Source: Streptococcus cuniculi (lineage in GTDB: Bacteria; Bacillota; Bacilli; Lactobacillales; Streptococcaceae). Taken from it: 64,000 bases of DNA. The position numbers and the translations under genes were made by a program. The notes below the pieces were generated by a model. It had not been told where the DNA came from, did no database searches, and saw only the letters and a program-made list of their open reading frames with translations. Positions 33,617 through 43,700 of this stretch are shown piece by piece (position 1 is the first letter of the stretch; each line of letters begins with the position of its first letter). Location of the stretch: contig NZ_SPPD01000006.1 of the NCBI RefSeq assembly GCF_004570575.1, forward strand, positions 1-64,000, in the 5' to 3' direction.

Positions 33617-35252
33617 GCTACCTTTCGAGCAAGGAGATGAGCAATTTGAGCTGGAAATGATGCAGGTTGCAGATATTTACAGACAATTATCTATTGAATT
33701 GTTCGAGAATATCATTCGTAGATTGAAGAAACGTGGTACGGCAGACCTTATCCGAGAGCCGTATATTTGGCAATTAGAGAAACTGAATGACATGTACATG
33801 TTGACGGAAGAAAATGTCAAGTTGATTGCTAAACGTTCAGAGGTCGCAGAGTCCGTTTTACGGGACGTTATCGAGAATGAGGGGTATAAGGTCTATCAAG
33901 ATGTTCACGAGCAATTAGCGCATGATTTGGGCGTTTCTAGTCTTCCTAATCGCTACGGTACGCAGGCAGCGTTGAAAGCCTATGCAAATCAAACTGTTTT
34001 AGAGCTTGGGAACTTGATTAACACAACTTTGCCTCGGAGCGTTCAAGAGGTCTATAGGTCAATCATAGAGCAGACGGTTGCTGGAGTCGTGATTGGTTCT
34101 AAGTCAGCAGATAAGGCGTTATCTGAAACGCTGATGAAGTGGTTTGACAAGGGTTTTTATGGTTTTACGGATAAGGCTGGTAGGGCGTGGCGTGCCGAGG
34201 CCTATGCTCGTACTGTTATCAAGACTACGACATTCCGAGTTTATCGGGATATGCGGGAAAGACCTGCTGCAGAATTAGGAGTTGATACGTTTTACTACTC
34301 AAAAAAGATTAGCGCTCGTGCTATGTGTTCTCCTTTGCAACACCAGATTGTCACTAAAGGGGCTTCTCGTGAGCAGGACGGCGTTTCAATCTTGTCCTTG
34401 GGTGATTATGGGTACGGGACGGCTGGAGGCTGTCTAGGGATAAATTGCGGGCATTTCTTAACGCCTTTTGTCGTAGGTGTGAATCGCAAACCTGATTTAC
34501 CTGATTACTTGAAGAATGTTACTCCAGAGCAAGCAGAAGAAAATGCTAGAGTGCAGGCTCAACAACGTGCATTCGAGCGTGAGATTCGCAAGAATAAAGA
34601 GCGGTTGCATATCGCAAAAGCGATTGGTGATGAAGAGCTGATTCAAAAGTACCGCTTGAAGGGTGTCAATCTAAATGCGACTTATCGTGCGTATATTGAC
34701 GAACACCCATTTTTGGCTCGGCGTGTCAATCGTGAGCGCTATTATTACAACCCGGATAGCTATGCGAAGCAGGAAATTAGGTTGAGAAAGTCGCTTGCAA
34801 GTCGCAAAGATAAGGTGTATAATAAGAGTGTGGAAAGCATGAAACGAAATAAAGACCCGAACAAGCGGCGTCCTGTTCCGGTTGTAAGACAAAAAGCTCT
34901 AACAAAGGCTTTCAGGGAACGTGGAGGTAAGGTTTGGCAGGACAGTGAAGCATTTGCGTATTTAAATTTACAAGGAGCGGATGCAATTTGTTTGGGTAAA
35001 GATTTAATTGTTTTACAAAAGAAACCGATTATTTCTGAAATTCTAGAAGAACTTTACCATGCTAATCAACATTTTAGAGGAGAGATTGATACAAACAATC
35101 GTAAAAGTATTATAGAAGCTGAGATAGCGGCGCAGAAGTATCTGTTATCGGTCACTGATAAATATAGCGTACCGAAATCAGAAGTAGAACAAACTCGAAA
35201 AGCATTGAAAGCTTATCTAAAAGAATTGGAGGGACTAGAAAATGAAAAATAA
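33609..35252 (+). CDS. Minor head protein (MuF) fused to a metallopeptidase-like toxin domain
   Basis: 547 residues. Residues about 180-330 are the MuF/SPP1 gp7 minor head domain (AYARTVIKTTTFRVYRDMRER, CLGINCGHFLTP). A long basic helical linker follows (about 330-430). The last 115 residues are unlike a head protein: GADAICLGKDLIVLQKKP, then EELYH (Glu481, His484) and a later EAEIAAQ, a pattern seen in zincin-like MPTase toxin domains at the C-terminus of polymorphic toxins. MuF proteins carrying C-terminal toxins are known in prophages. Delivery into the next host with the DNA is inference. A small gene that may encode its immunity partner overlaps the stop. Confidence 0.75.
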   Translation: MNKLPFEQGDEQFELEMMQVADIYRQLSIELFENIIRRLKKRGTADLIREPYIWQLEKLNDMYMLTEENVKLIAKRSEVAESVLRDVIENEGYKVYQDVHEQLAHDLGVSSLPNRYGTQAALKAYANQTVLELGNLINTTLPRSVQEVYRSIIEQTVAGVVIGSKSADKALSETLMKWFDKGFYGFTDKAGRAWRAEAYARTVIKTTTFRVYRDMRERPAAELGVDTFYYSKKISARAMCSPLQHQIVTKGASREQDGVSILSLGDYGYGTAGGCLGINCGHFLTPFVVGVNRKPDLPDYLKNVTPEQAEENARVQAQQRAFEREIRKNKERLHIAKAIGDEELIQKYRLKGVNLNATYRAYIDEHPFLARRVNRERYYYNPDSYAKQEIRLRKSLASRKDKVYNKSVESMKRNKDPNKRRPVPVVRQKALTKAFRERGGKVWQDSEAFAYLNLQGADAICLGKDLIVLQKKPIISEILEELYHANQHFRGEIDTNNRKSIIEAEIAAQKYLLSVTDKYSVPKSEVEQTRKALKAYLKELEGLENEK

Positions 35253-35469
35253 AGTTATTTCAACTTTTCCGTTAAAGACAGTTGGCTTACTTTCAGTTAC
35301 TGTGGAAAATCCAGATTTTAGCCACTCTAAACCCAATGGAATGATTACTATTGGGGACAAGAACTATATCTTTCACAATATTGTGATGGGGCGAGGTATT
35401 CAAGAGTTAGATACCTTTACTGTGGAATATACGGAAGATAATTTGCTAGATAAGCAAGTTGTATTTTAA
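35242..35469 (+). CDS. Small protein, candidate immunity partner of the MuF toxin
   Basis: Seventy-five residues (MKNKVISTFPLKTVGLLSV), beta-rich, starting 11 bases before the MuF-toxin stop and followed by a terminator. The overlap and isolation as a pair resemble toxin-immunity organisation. No family recognised. Confidence 0.55.
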   Translation: MKNKVISTFPLKTVGLLSVTVENPDFSHSKPNGMITIGDKNYIFHNIVMGRGIQELDTFTVEYTEDNLLDKQVVF

Positions 35470-35478
35470 GAAACCAAG

Positions 35479-35506
35479 AGCACTTAGTTAATCTAGGTGC
35501 TTTTTT
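35479..35506 (+). terminator. Terminator after the MuF pair
   Basis: A 9-bp stem with one G-U pair (35479-35487 with 35493-35501) followed by T6. It would lower transcription into the scaffold and capsid genes unless antiterminated or read through. Confidence 0.7.
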
Positions 35507-35529
35507 ATATCCAAAAACAGGAGGAAATA

Positions 35530-35664
35530 ATGGAAAAACATATAGAAAACAATTTTACCGGACTAAAAACAACTGGTCCGGAAATGATTACTATTCCAAA
35601 AACGGAATACGATTTACTTGTAGAGATTAAAAATAAGTTTTTAGGAGTTAATAATCATGAATAG
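35530..35664 (+). CDS. Small phage protein
   Basis: Forty-four residues (MEKHIENNFTGLKTTGPEMI) ending with IPKTEYDLLVEIKNKF, a short motif often seen in small phage head-region proteins. AGGAGG seven bases upstream. Overlaps the next gene by eight bases. Confidence 0.5.
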   Translation: MEKHIENNFTGLKTTGPEMITIPKTEYDLLVEIKNKFLGVNNHE

Positions 35665-35887
35665 ACGTATGAAAAAGAAGAAAAAGCATGGACTTGAAAG
35701 CCGTCTGCGAATTGCAGAGGGTACTATCAATCTCTTGATTGAGCAAAACAGGCAACTTTTGAATCTTGTTGAGAAGCAGGAGCAAGTTAACTCGCAAAAT
35801 GTGCAGGCAACTAATGCAAGATTTGATTACCTTGAGAAGAAAGTTGCTGATAAGATTTCAAAAAAATCTTGGTTCAATCGTAAATAA
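35657..35887 (+). CDS. Small coiled-coil phage protein
   Basis: Seventy-six residues with a Lys-rich start (MNRRMKKKKKHG) and a single long helix (LIEQNRQLLNLVEKQEQV) ending in a basic tail. An imperfect hairpin followed by TTTTT (35892-35920) comes after it. Function unknown. Confidence 0.5.
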   Translation: MNRRMKKKKKHGLESRLRIAEGTINLLIEQNRQLLNLVEKQEQVNSQNVQATNARFDYLEKKVADKISKKSWFNRK

Positions 35888-35983
35888 TCTACCCGTGTGG
35901 AAATCCAGACGGTTTTTATTTTGTCTTTATCCGTAGACGTTAAAGAGCGGAAGGTATTACCTAAAAATTAGGAGGAAAAAAGA

Positions 35984-36613
35984 ATGGTAGAAGACATTCA
36001 AGAAACAACTGACCAGTCAGTCAATACTGGAGAAAACGTAGAATCTCAAACTCAAGAATCTAAAACTTTTACACAAGAAGAGGTTACGGGGTTAGTTGCG
36101 AAAGAGTCCAAAAAGGCGCAGGAAAAAATCTTTAAAAGCCTAGGATTTGAAGATATCAAGAGTGCAAAAGATGGGCTTGCAAAACTAAAAGAGTGGCAGG
36201 ATTCTCAAAAGAGCGAATCAGAAAAACAAGCAGAAGCGTTAGCTGTCAAAGAACAAGAGCTAGAATCTGCGTTATCAGAAAAGAAAACGTTAGAAGCGAA
36301 GCTTTCTGCCTTGACATTGGGAGTTAACACTGAAGCTGTGGATGATGTAATCATTCTCGCGGAGCGCTTAGTATCAGATGACATGTCTATTGATGATGCA
36401 ATTGGACAAGTGCTAAAAAAATACCCTCAATTCAGCAAACAGGAAGCAGTTGAAGGTGAAAAAGTCCCGACAATTACAGTTGCCGGGAATCCATCTGCTC
36501 AAACTGGCGATAGTGTCACAAAAGAGCAGTTTAACAAAATGACTTATCTTGAACGAGTTGAGTTAAAGCAGAAAAATCAAGCTCTATTTGAGCGATTAGT
36601 AAAAGGAGACTAA
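35984..36613 (+). CDS. Capsid scaffold protein (DUF4355-like)
   Basis: 209 residues, acidic, with a long central helix (EKQAEALAVKEQELESALSE) and a flexible N-terminus full of Thr, Glu and Gln. This composition and its place directly before the major capsid gene match phage scaffolding proteins that guide head assembly and are then removed. Confidence 0.82.
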   Translation: MVEDIQETTDQSVNTGENVESQTQESKTFTQEEVTGLVAKESKKAQEKIFKSLGFEDIKSAKDGLAKLKEWQDSQKSESEKQAEALAVKEQELESALSEKKTLEAKLSALTLGVNTEAVDDVIILAERLVSDDMSIDDAIGQVLKKYPQFSKQEAVEGEKVPTITVAGNPSAQTGDSVTKEQFNKMTYLERVELKQKNQALFERLVKGD

Positions 36614-36616
36614 CAA

Positions 36617-37426
36617 ATGGCAGAAAATACAACTATGATGGCGCAAATGCTGGATCCACAAGTCCTAGCACCAATGATTGACGCAGAAATTGGCAAAGCG
36701 ATTCGTTTCGCGCCCCTTGCAGAAGTGGATACAACACTTCAAGGACGACCGGGTACAACCCTAACAGTTCCTAAATGGGACTATATCGGTGATGCGGTAG
36801 AAGTTGGAGAAGGTGAGCCAATCCCAGCATCCAAACTCGGTTTCACACAAACACAAATGACCATCAAGAAGATTGGTAAATCGGTAGAATTGACAGACGA
36901 ATCTCTTCTTTCTGGATACGGTGATCCAGCAGGGCAAGCCGCAAAGCAAATCGCAGAAGCTATTGATCACAAGGTAGATGCGGATGTTTTGACGGCGCTT
37001 CAGGGTTCTACTCAGACAGTTACGGCATCTATCACCGTTGATGGAGTATCTAAAGCTTTGGATATCTTTAATGACGAAGACGATGCAGAAACGGTTTTGG
37101 TGATGAATCCGCAAGATGCGAGCGCTTTGCGAATCGCAGCAGGAAAAGAATTCATCAATACAGAGACTGGGGTGTCTCGTCTTATCTCGGGGACTTATGG
37201 GGATATTTTGGGTGTGCAAATTATTCGCTCTCGTAAATGTCCAAAAGGTACAGGTTTCATGGTTCGTAAAGGGGCGTTGAAGATTCTTCTAAAACGTGAA
37301 ACGATGGTTGAAACAGACCGTGATAAATCACGCCTGATTAACAAAATTATCGCCAACAAACATTATGGAGTGTATCTGTATAAGGCAGAAAAAGCAATTA
37401 AAATCACGTTTGCTCCTTCTGTGTAA
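36617..37426 (+). CDS. Major capsid protein (N4-gp56 family)
   Basis: 269 residues with no stop or odd region. The pattern LTVPKWDYIGDAVEVGEGEPIP and KKIGKSVELTDESLLSG belongs to the N4-gp56/P22-coat-like capsid family. Three bases separate it from the scaffold gene. Expected to be the most abundant virion protein. Confidence 0.88.
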   Translation: MAENTTMMAQMLDPQVLAPMIDAEIGKAIRFAPLAEVDTTLQGRPGTTLTVPKWDYIGDAVEVGEGEPIPASKLGFTQTQMTIKKIGKSVELTDESLLSGYGDPAGQAAKQIAEAIDHKVDADVLTALQGSTQTVTASITVDGVSKALDIFNDEDDAETVLVMNPQDASALRIAAGKEFINTETGVSRLISGTYGDILGVQIIRSRKCPKGTGFMVRKGALKILLKRETMVETDRDKSRLINKIIANKHYGVYLYKAEKAIKITFAPSV

Positions 37427-37441
37427 GAAAGGAGCGAATAG

Positions 37442-37633
37442 ATGCCTAAATACATTGTAAAAAAAGCCTATACAGATAGAGATACAAATACTCTCTGCGA
37501 AATCGGAGATGTTGTAGAACTCACAAAGAAACGTGCTGACGAAGTCAACAGGACAGGTAAGCTCTATTTCGGGGAAGGAATAGAGCTTGTCGACATCCTT
37601 AAGGAGGGTGTCTTAGAGGATGCCTCTGAATAA
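37442..37633 (+). CDS. Small head protein
   Basis: Sixty-three residues (MPKYIVKKAYTDRDTNTLCE) resembling short head-region proteins found between capsid and connector genes, with a YxVKxxFxDxxT-like start. Possible capsid-stabilising or connector role by position. Confidence 0.6.
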   Translation: MPKYIVKKAYTDRDTNTLCEIGDVVELTKKRADEVNRTGKLYFGEGIELVDILKEGVLEDASE

Positions 37634-37659
37634 TAGAGTTAGCAGGAGGTAGGGGTGAT

Positions 37660-38052
37660 ATGGATTACGTAACATTCGATGAGTGCCGAAAGTTTCTTGG
37701 AGAGGATAGGATTTCGGAAGAACAATTTGATAAGTACATTCTAAAAGCAGAAGAGGTCGTAGATCAGTTGACTATGCGCTATTACCAATTTAACGATATT
37801 AACGAAGATTCTGTGCAGTTCCGAGTGAAGCAATTCAAGAAAGCTGTATGCGCGCAAGTGCTATATTTCAGCGATATGGATTCTGACACCGCAGAGGGAT
37901 TGAATAGTACTCCTGATACGGTTACGGTTGGACGCACGACTGTTTCTATGAATGGTAAACGGCAGGTAGCAAGCAATCGCAATCGAGCGTTGGTTGCGAC
38001 GGATACGCTGGTCTGCTTATCTTGTACTGGCTTGCTTTACAGGGGGATTTGA
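37660..38052 (+). CDS. Head-tail connector protein
   Basis: 130 residues. The start MDYVTFDECRKFLGEDRISEEQFDKY, followed by helices, matches the Gp6/gp15-like adaptor family that attaches to the portal. GCAGGAGGTAGGGG upstream. By order it is the first connector. Confidence 0.7.
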   Translation: MDYVTFDECRKFLGEDRISEEQFDKYILKAEEVVDQLTMRYYQFNDINEDSVQFRVKQFKKAVCAQVLYFSDMDSDTAEGLNSTPDTVTVGRTTVSMNGKRQVASNRNRALVATDTLVCLSCTGLLYRGI

Positions 38053-38053
38053 T

Positions 38054-38395
38054 ATGAAGTTACCAAAACCACCAAAAGCTAGCTTGATTGAGAGTGTCGC
38101 CTATCGTGAGTATATCGGAGAGGGTGACTACAATAAGCGGGTATATGCTGATAGAGTTACTATCGAGCATGTCCGAATTGACCGTAGCCCCAAATTCTCG
38201 TGGTCTGGAAATGGCAAAGTATTGCTGTACAATGCAGTAGTATTTTGTTATGAGAGCTTGACAGACCCGTTTCCAGAGTTCAAAGAGCAGTCGCTTTTAG
38301 AGTTTGACGGGCAAGAACACACTATTGTTCAAGTCATAAAAACAAAGGAATTTGATGCAGATAAGCTCTATTCGTATGAACTGGAGGTGGTCTAA
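38054..38395 (+). CDS. Head closure protein
   Basis: 113 residues from ATG 38054, preceded by AGGGGGAT; the frame extension to 37994 lies in the preceding gene. The small beta-rich sequence (VRIDRSPKFSWSGNGKVLLYN) resembles the SPP1 gp16-like stopper or minor capsid group. The stop overlaps the next ATG by one base. Confidence 0.65.
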   Translation: MKLPKPPKASLIESVAYREYIGEGDYNKRVYADRVTIEHVRIDRSPKFSWSGNGKVLLYNAVVFCYESLTDPFPEFKEQSLLEFDGQEHTIVQVIKTKEFDADKLYSYELEVV

Positions 38396-38745
38396 TGTCT
38401 ATTCGTATCAAGGTTGATTTGAGCGGTGTCAAGTCAAAATTAAGTGACCGAAATATTCTTCTTGGCAAAGTAGCGATGGCGAATCAGATGTTGCTAGACA
38501 TGACCAATTTTGTCCCTATGGCAAACGAAGGAGGTGCTTTGCGTGCTTCTGGACATGTCATTGAAAATGGAAACGGAATTGAGTGGAATACGGTCTACGC
38601 ACGAGCGCAGTTCTATGGGACTAACGGGATTGTGAGTTTTCAACATTACTCAACCCCCGGGACTGGTAAACGGTGGGACGAGAAAGCAAAAGCTATCTAC
38701 ATGAATCGTTGGCAAGATGTCTTCGCGAAAGGAGCTGGTTTGTAA
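38395..38745 (+). CDS. Minor capsid / HK97 gp10-like protein
   Basis: 116 residues (MSIRIKVDLSGVKSKL) with the family features FVPMANEGGALRASGHV and ARAQFYGTNG and WDEKAKA near the end. These proteins join head and tail. Overlaps the next start by one base. Confidence 0.7.
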   Translation: MSIRIKVDLSGVKSKLSDRNILLGKVAMANQMLLDMTNFVPMANEGGALRASGHVIENGNGIEWNTVYARAQFYGTNGIVSFQHYSTPGTGKRWDEKAKAIYMNRWQDVFAKGAGL

Positions 38746-39149
38746 TGGATTTTTTACAACGCTTAAAAGACAGTATCAATCAGATTCCAGATTTGCCATT
38801 TAAGATGAAAGTCGGATATTTAGATGATAGCGAGAGTTTAGTCGTCTATACGTTGCCAAACAGCGCAGTTAAACGGGAATACTATGATGGTACTAAAGAA
38901 CTAACATTGAATCTTGAAATTGCTATTAAGTCACAAGATGGCCAAATGGCAGAAGCTACTTTGTGGAGCATATCGAGCCATTTGGAATCGTTGACGGAGT
39001 TAGTGAGTTCAGATGATAGTTTTACATTCGAAGATATAGAAGTGGCTAGCAGACCATTTGTGAACGCAGTTCATGAGCGGGGTTGGCTGGTCTTTTTGTT
39101 AAATGCAAAAGCAAATATTACACAATTTAAAAAGGAGAAACAAAAATGA
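38745..39149 (+). CDS. Tail completion / minor capsid protein
   Basis: 134 residues from ATG 38745 (GGAGCTGG upstream). Sequence MDFLQRLKDSINQIPDLPFKM. Position between the gp10-like and tail-tube genes fits a tail terminator. Overlaps the tail gene by four bases. Confidence 0.65.
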   Translation: MDFLQRLKDSINQIPDLPFKMKVGYLDDSESLVVYTLPNSAVKREYYDGTKELTLNLEIAIKSQDGQMAEATLWSISSHLESLTELVSSDDSFTFEDIEVASRPFVNAVHERGWLVFLLNAKANITQFKKEKQK

Positions 39150-39595
39150 GACAAAAGAATGCTTTGCGCGGACATTTTATCGCACCGTACGTCGCAGGAG
39201 GTGCAGAGCCTGAATCTAATGCGTGGTTAGAGATTGCAAAGTGGATTTCAGATATTTCTGATGATACAGATGAGACAACTACCGAGGAAGCGTACTATGA
39301 CGGGGACGGTACTGCAGAAACAACTGTAACGGCTGTCAAAGGCGCTTATACTGTTGAGGGGGTTTATGACCCCGAGGACAAAGCGCAGGCGTACATTGCG
39401 AGTTTGAAATATAAGCTAGGCAATGAACGTTTGGTGTGGCACAAGGTCGTGTCATCTGATGGTAAGAAACAATGGATTGGTCTTGCGACTGTGTCAGAAA
39501 TTGTTGCGGGTTCTGGAGCGGCTTCTGATTACGAAGCGTTCTCTTGCAAGATTTCGTACAATTCTATTCCAAAAGAGTCTGTACCAGTTAATTAA
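39146..39595 (+). CDS. Major tail protein
   Basis: 149 residues. The pattern NAWLEIAKWISDISDDTDETTTEEAYYDGDG is typical of siphovirus tail-tube proteins of streptococcal phages. It is followed by a terminator, as is usual for a highly expressed structural gene. Confidence 0.8.
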   Translation: MRQKNALRGHFIAPYVAGGAEPESNAWLEIAKWISDISDDTDETTTEEAYYDGDGTAETTVTAVKGAYTVEGVYDPEDKAQAYIASLKYKLGNERLVWHKVVSSDGKKQWIGLATVSEIVAGSGAASDYEAFSCKISYNSIPKESVPVN

Positions 39596-39600
39596 CGCTT

Positions 39601-39626
39601 GAGAGGGGTAACCCTCTCTTTTTTTA
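39601..39626 (+). terminator. Terminator after the tail-tube gene
   Basis: A perfect 7-bp stem GAGAGGG/CCCTCTC (39601-39607 with 39612-39618), loop GTAA, then T8. Partial read-through would keep the chaperone and tape-measure genes at a lower level than the tube gene. Confidence 0.8.
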
Positions 39627-39639
39627 TAAGGAGGAATGC

Positions 39640-40107
39640 ATGACAGCAGGTTTGAATATTGACGTGAAGCGTACAGGCTTTCCGGTCACAATTGGCGGAG
39701 TTGGTCTGTGGTTTGATACATCGAATGAGCGTTTGGCAGAGTTTTTTGATTTGGAAGAAGAAGCAACTCGCCGACTGAACGAATTTGAAAAAGCTATTAT
39801 TGAATCGAATATCGGGAAAGATATTGAAGAGGATTCAATTACGAAAGATACTGTTTTAGGAGCAGTGGAACTCGAAAAGAAATTCCTTGAGATTCAATAT
39901 GATTTGTTGTTCGGCGATGGGACTTTGGCGAAACTGTACAAAGAATTTCCAGATCATCAAGCTCTTGAGAATACATTTGAGCAGGTTTGCGCCTTGATTG
40001 AAGAGAAACTAAAAGAATTGCAAATCGAGCGTGAGGCAGTTGTGAAAGACCGTATCGCCAAGTACACCAAACAAGGAACTCCGAAAACTCGTAAAAAGAA
40101 GAAATAA
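39640..40107 (+). CDS. Tail assembly chaperone (G-like)
   Basis: 155 residues (MTAGLNIDVKRTGFPVTIGG), acidic with a Lys-rich C-terminus. By order, between tail tube and tape measure, it is the first tail assembly protein. Many phages make a longer G-T fusion here by frameshifting, but the next gene starts separately with its own ribosome site and I see no clear slippery site. Confidence 0.65.
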   Translation: MTAGLNIDVKRTGFPVTIGGVGLWFDTSNERLAEFFDLEEEATRRLNEFEKAIIESNIGKDIEEDSITKDTVLGAVELEKKFLEIQYDLLFGDGTLAKLYKEFPDHQALENTFEQVCALIEEKLKELQIEREAVVKDRIAKYTKQGTPKTRKKKK

Positions 40108-40116
40108 GGTGACATC

Positions 40117-40701
40117 ATGAAGTTAAATGACCCTTTAGAAACAGAATTTGAGTTTGAGGGGCGTTTGTACTCCTTGAATTTGGCGTTTAATCGGGTTCTT
40201 GATGTTTTTGATTGTCTTCGTGATGATGTTTTATCAGATGTCGAAAAAGCGATGGTGTGTGTAGAAATTATCACGGGTGAGCGGGCGGTAGAGTTCCCGC
40301 TTGTGGTCGATTTGTGGATTCATATCAAGCAAAATTTCATTGATTTAGCAGATGATGAACCTGAACAGCTTGATTTGCATGGAAATCCCATGCCAAAAAC
40401 AAAAAAAGCAGAGGATATGGCGCGATTGGTTGATTTTGAGAAAGACGCAGAGTATATCTATGCTAGTTTTTTGCAAGCGTATGGAATGAACTTGATTCAA
40501 GAACAGGATAATCTGTCTTGGGTCGAGTTCGGGGCTTTATTGAATGCTTTGCCAGACAATACCATCATGCAACGGATTGTTGAAATTCGCTCGTGGAAGC
40601 CTAGAAAAGGCGAGAGCGACGAGTATAGGCAGGAAATGCGTAGGTTAAAAGCAAAATATAGCTTAGAAGATTTTAGAGAGGAGGAAGACTATGGCGGCTG
40701 A
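40117..40701 (+). CDS. Gp15-family tail assembly protein
   Basis: 194 residues. MKLNDPLETEFEFEGRLYSLNLAFNRVLDVFD and WVEFGALLNALPDNTIMQRIVEIRSWKP match the phage Gp15 protein family. Located right before the tape measure, it likely acts as the second chaperone. AAGGTGAC upstream; overlaps the tape-measure gene by 11 bases. Confidence 0.78.
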   Translation: MKLNDPLETEFEFEGRLYSLNLAFNRVLDVFDCLRDDVLSDVEKAMVCVEIITGERAVEFPLVVDLWIHIKQNFIDLADDEPEQLDLHGNPMPKTKKAEDMARLVDFEKDAEYIYASFLQAYGMNLIQEQDNLSWVEFGALLNALPDNTIMQRIVEIRSWKPRKGESDEYRQEMRRLKAKYSLEDFREEEDYGG

Positions 40702-43700
40702 TGGAAAAGTAACGATATTAGTCGATGTTGACGGGAAAAAAGTTGAAGCTTTATCTGGCAGTTTGGATAAACTGGGTCAAAAGTATTCTGGAGCTTTTCA
40801 AGATAGCAAGGGGCGCTGGCATGACGCTAGCGGTCGCTTTTTGTCAATGCAAGAAAAAGCAGAAATGCTCGGAAAAAGCCTTGACAAATCTTCTTTCTCT
40901 TTTAAGAATTTTGCGCTAGGTGGTGCTGCGTTTAAAGTCGCACAGGCAGGCTTGGATTTGCTTTCTAGTTCGTTAGACGGGGCAATTAAGCGTTTTGATA
41001 CGCTTGAGAAATTCCCAGTCGTGATGAAATCAATGGGGCATAGCGTGGCAGATGTTACAGCTTCCACGGACAAGCTCGCAAATGGTATTGATGGATTGCC
41101 TACAACGCTTGACGAAGTTGTTAGTACCACGCAACGGTTGACCTCGTTAACTGGCGATTTGCGTAAGTCTACAGATCTAACGCTATCTTTGAATAATGCG
41201 TTCTTGGCTTCAGGGTCTTCTAGTGCGGACGCAAGTCGTGGTCTGCAACAATTCTCGCAAATGTTGTCTAGCGGAAAAGTCGATATGCAATCGTGGCGGA
41301 CTTTACAAGAGACTATGCCTTACGCCTTGCAGAAGACCGCCGAATCATTCGGCTTTGCTGGAAAATCTGCTCAAAATGACTTTTACGGCGCGTTAAAAAC
41401 TGGCAATATTACATTTGACCAATTCTCAAACAAGTTGATTGAGTTGAATGGTGGCGTTGGTGGTTTTGCGGAACTCGCTAAGAAGAATAGTAAAGGTATC
41501 GGCACATCATTTAGCAACTTGAAAAATGCGGTTGTAAAAGGTGTAGCAAATATCATCAAGAGTTTTGATGAGTGGGCAAAGGCTGCGACTGGAAAATCTA
41601 TTGCGGAAAACCTAGACAGTTTGAAAGGCATTATCAATATAACGTTTAAGATTTTGAATGGGGCTATCAAAGCCTCTACGCCTTTGTTTAAGGTGTTTTT
41701 CTCTCTGATTCAAGGCGGTATCTCTGTTTTGAGGTTCTTTACCCCTCTTATAGCTGCGATGACAGCAGCTTTCATAGCTCAAAAAGTGGTTGCTTCTATC
41801 ACAGGGATTATTCAAGGTTACAGCGTTGCGGTTCAAGTTATGAATGCGGCAATCGCTCTATCTACTAGTGGTCAGATGGCAAATGCGGCTGCGTTCCTTT
41901 ATCAGCAAGGAGTATTAAAAGCTGGCGCAGTTTTGTATGGATTATTAACGGGACAATTAAGTCTTATAACTGCTGGGCAAATTGCCGCTTCAGCAGCTAC
42001 TGGATTGTGGACAGCAGCGGTCGGAGCGTTGAAAGCTGCGTGGTTGGCGAATCCGTTTGGGCTTGTCGTTGCTGGTATAGCGGCGGTTACAGTCGGAGCA
42101 ATTGCTCTTTGGAAATGGTTGAGCAGGGACAGCGAAGAAACAAAGCGTTTGAAAGAAGAGCAAGATGAGCTAAAGAAGAGCACAGACGACCTTGTGGATA
42201 GCGTAGAAACTCATGCTCGTACTCGCAAGGAGGAGCTGGAATCTGTTCAATCAAATACGGAATCTTATGCTAAACTTGCGCAGGAAATCCAAACCCTGTC
42301 TTCTAAAGAGAATAAGTCTGCTGCGGACAAGAAGAATCTGCAAAAGAAAGTAGATGTTTTGAATGAATCAGTTGAAGGTCTCAATCTCGTGTACGACAAG
42401 AACACGGATTCGTTATCGCATAATAATCAGCAGATTCAAGCTCGGATTGACGCATTAGAAGCGGAAAGCAAGTGGAATCAAAGTCAAAAAAATCTTTTGG
42501 AGATTGAGAAAGAGCGAAATGACGTCAGTCAACAGTTGGTCAAAATCGCGCAGTTGAAAAAGGAATGGGCGGACAATACCACTATTTCTTACGAGCAACA
42601 GCGGGTTAAGATACGAGAATTGACTAAAGAAGAAGACGCGCTCAAAGAGAAGCAAACAGAATTACAAACAGAGTACGATGCTACTAGCAAGGCTCAACAA
42701 GCGGCCGCAGAAGCTATGGCGGTAGCGGCAGAAAATGGTGCGGATAGGCAGGTTGTCGCTTATGAAAGCATGTCAGATGCTCAACGTACTGCGATTGATA
42801 ATATGCGCTCTAAGTACAATGATTTACTTGAAACAACGACTAATATGTTTGACCAAATCGAGATGAAGTCTGCGATTAGTGTTGACCAAATGATTGCAAA
42901 TCTACAAAAGAACCAAGAAGCGATGAATGCTTGGGCAGATAACTTGAATGTGCTTGCCTCTCGTGGTGTTGATGAGGGGATTCTTGCTAAATTAAAAGAA
43001 ATGGGACCACAAGGCGGTCTATATGTTCAAGAGCTAGTAAATGCTTCCCAAGAAAAATTATATGAATTAAACACTCAATTCCGTGCAGGCGGTGATTCTG
43101 CTGTGAAAGGTTTAACTGCTGGAATGGACGAGGGTGCTTTGGGTTTAACTGATACAATTAAGGGATTGGTACAGAATCAAACGAATAGCCTAAAAGCTGA
43201 AATCGAAAGCGCTGATTTCGCTTCGTTAGGAAAAGAGATTCCAAATGGAGTGACCAAAGGCATTGATGAAGGAGCAAAAACTGCGAGTGATTCCTCTCAA
43301 AAGTTGAGCGAGGACATTAGGAATCGTTTCAAGGAAGATATGGGTATCAATTCTCCCTCTCGTATCTTTACAGAGTTTGGAGATTTTATCACGCAAGGTT
43401 TAAGCAAAGGTATCACGACTGGAAGTATTGGAGTAGTAGCTCAGATGGGTGTGTTGGCTAGTCAGGTACAGATTCCGTTCATCTCGTTGCCAATTGCATT
43501 TACTAGCATAGGAGTGATGGCTATGTCTGGATTTGCAAGCGGGATTTATGCAGGTTCGGGTTCTGTTATTGCTGCAGCACAATCTGTTGCTAATCGTGTG
43601 AAATCTACAATTCAAAAAGCATTAGAAATTCATTCGCCTTCTCGTGTTATGCGCGATGAGGTTGGGCGTTTTATTCCGCAAGGTATTGCGGTTGGTATTG

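Noticed and set aside
39640..40701. Programmed frameshift joining the two tail chaperone genes
   Set aside because: The second gene starts nine bases after the first stop with its own ribosome site, and I saw no convincing slippery heptamer at the end of the first.
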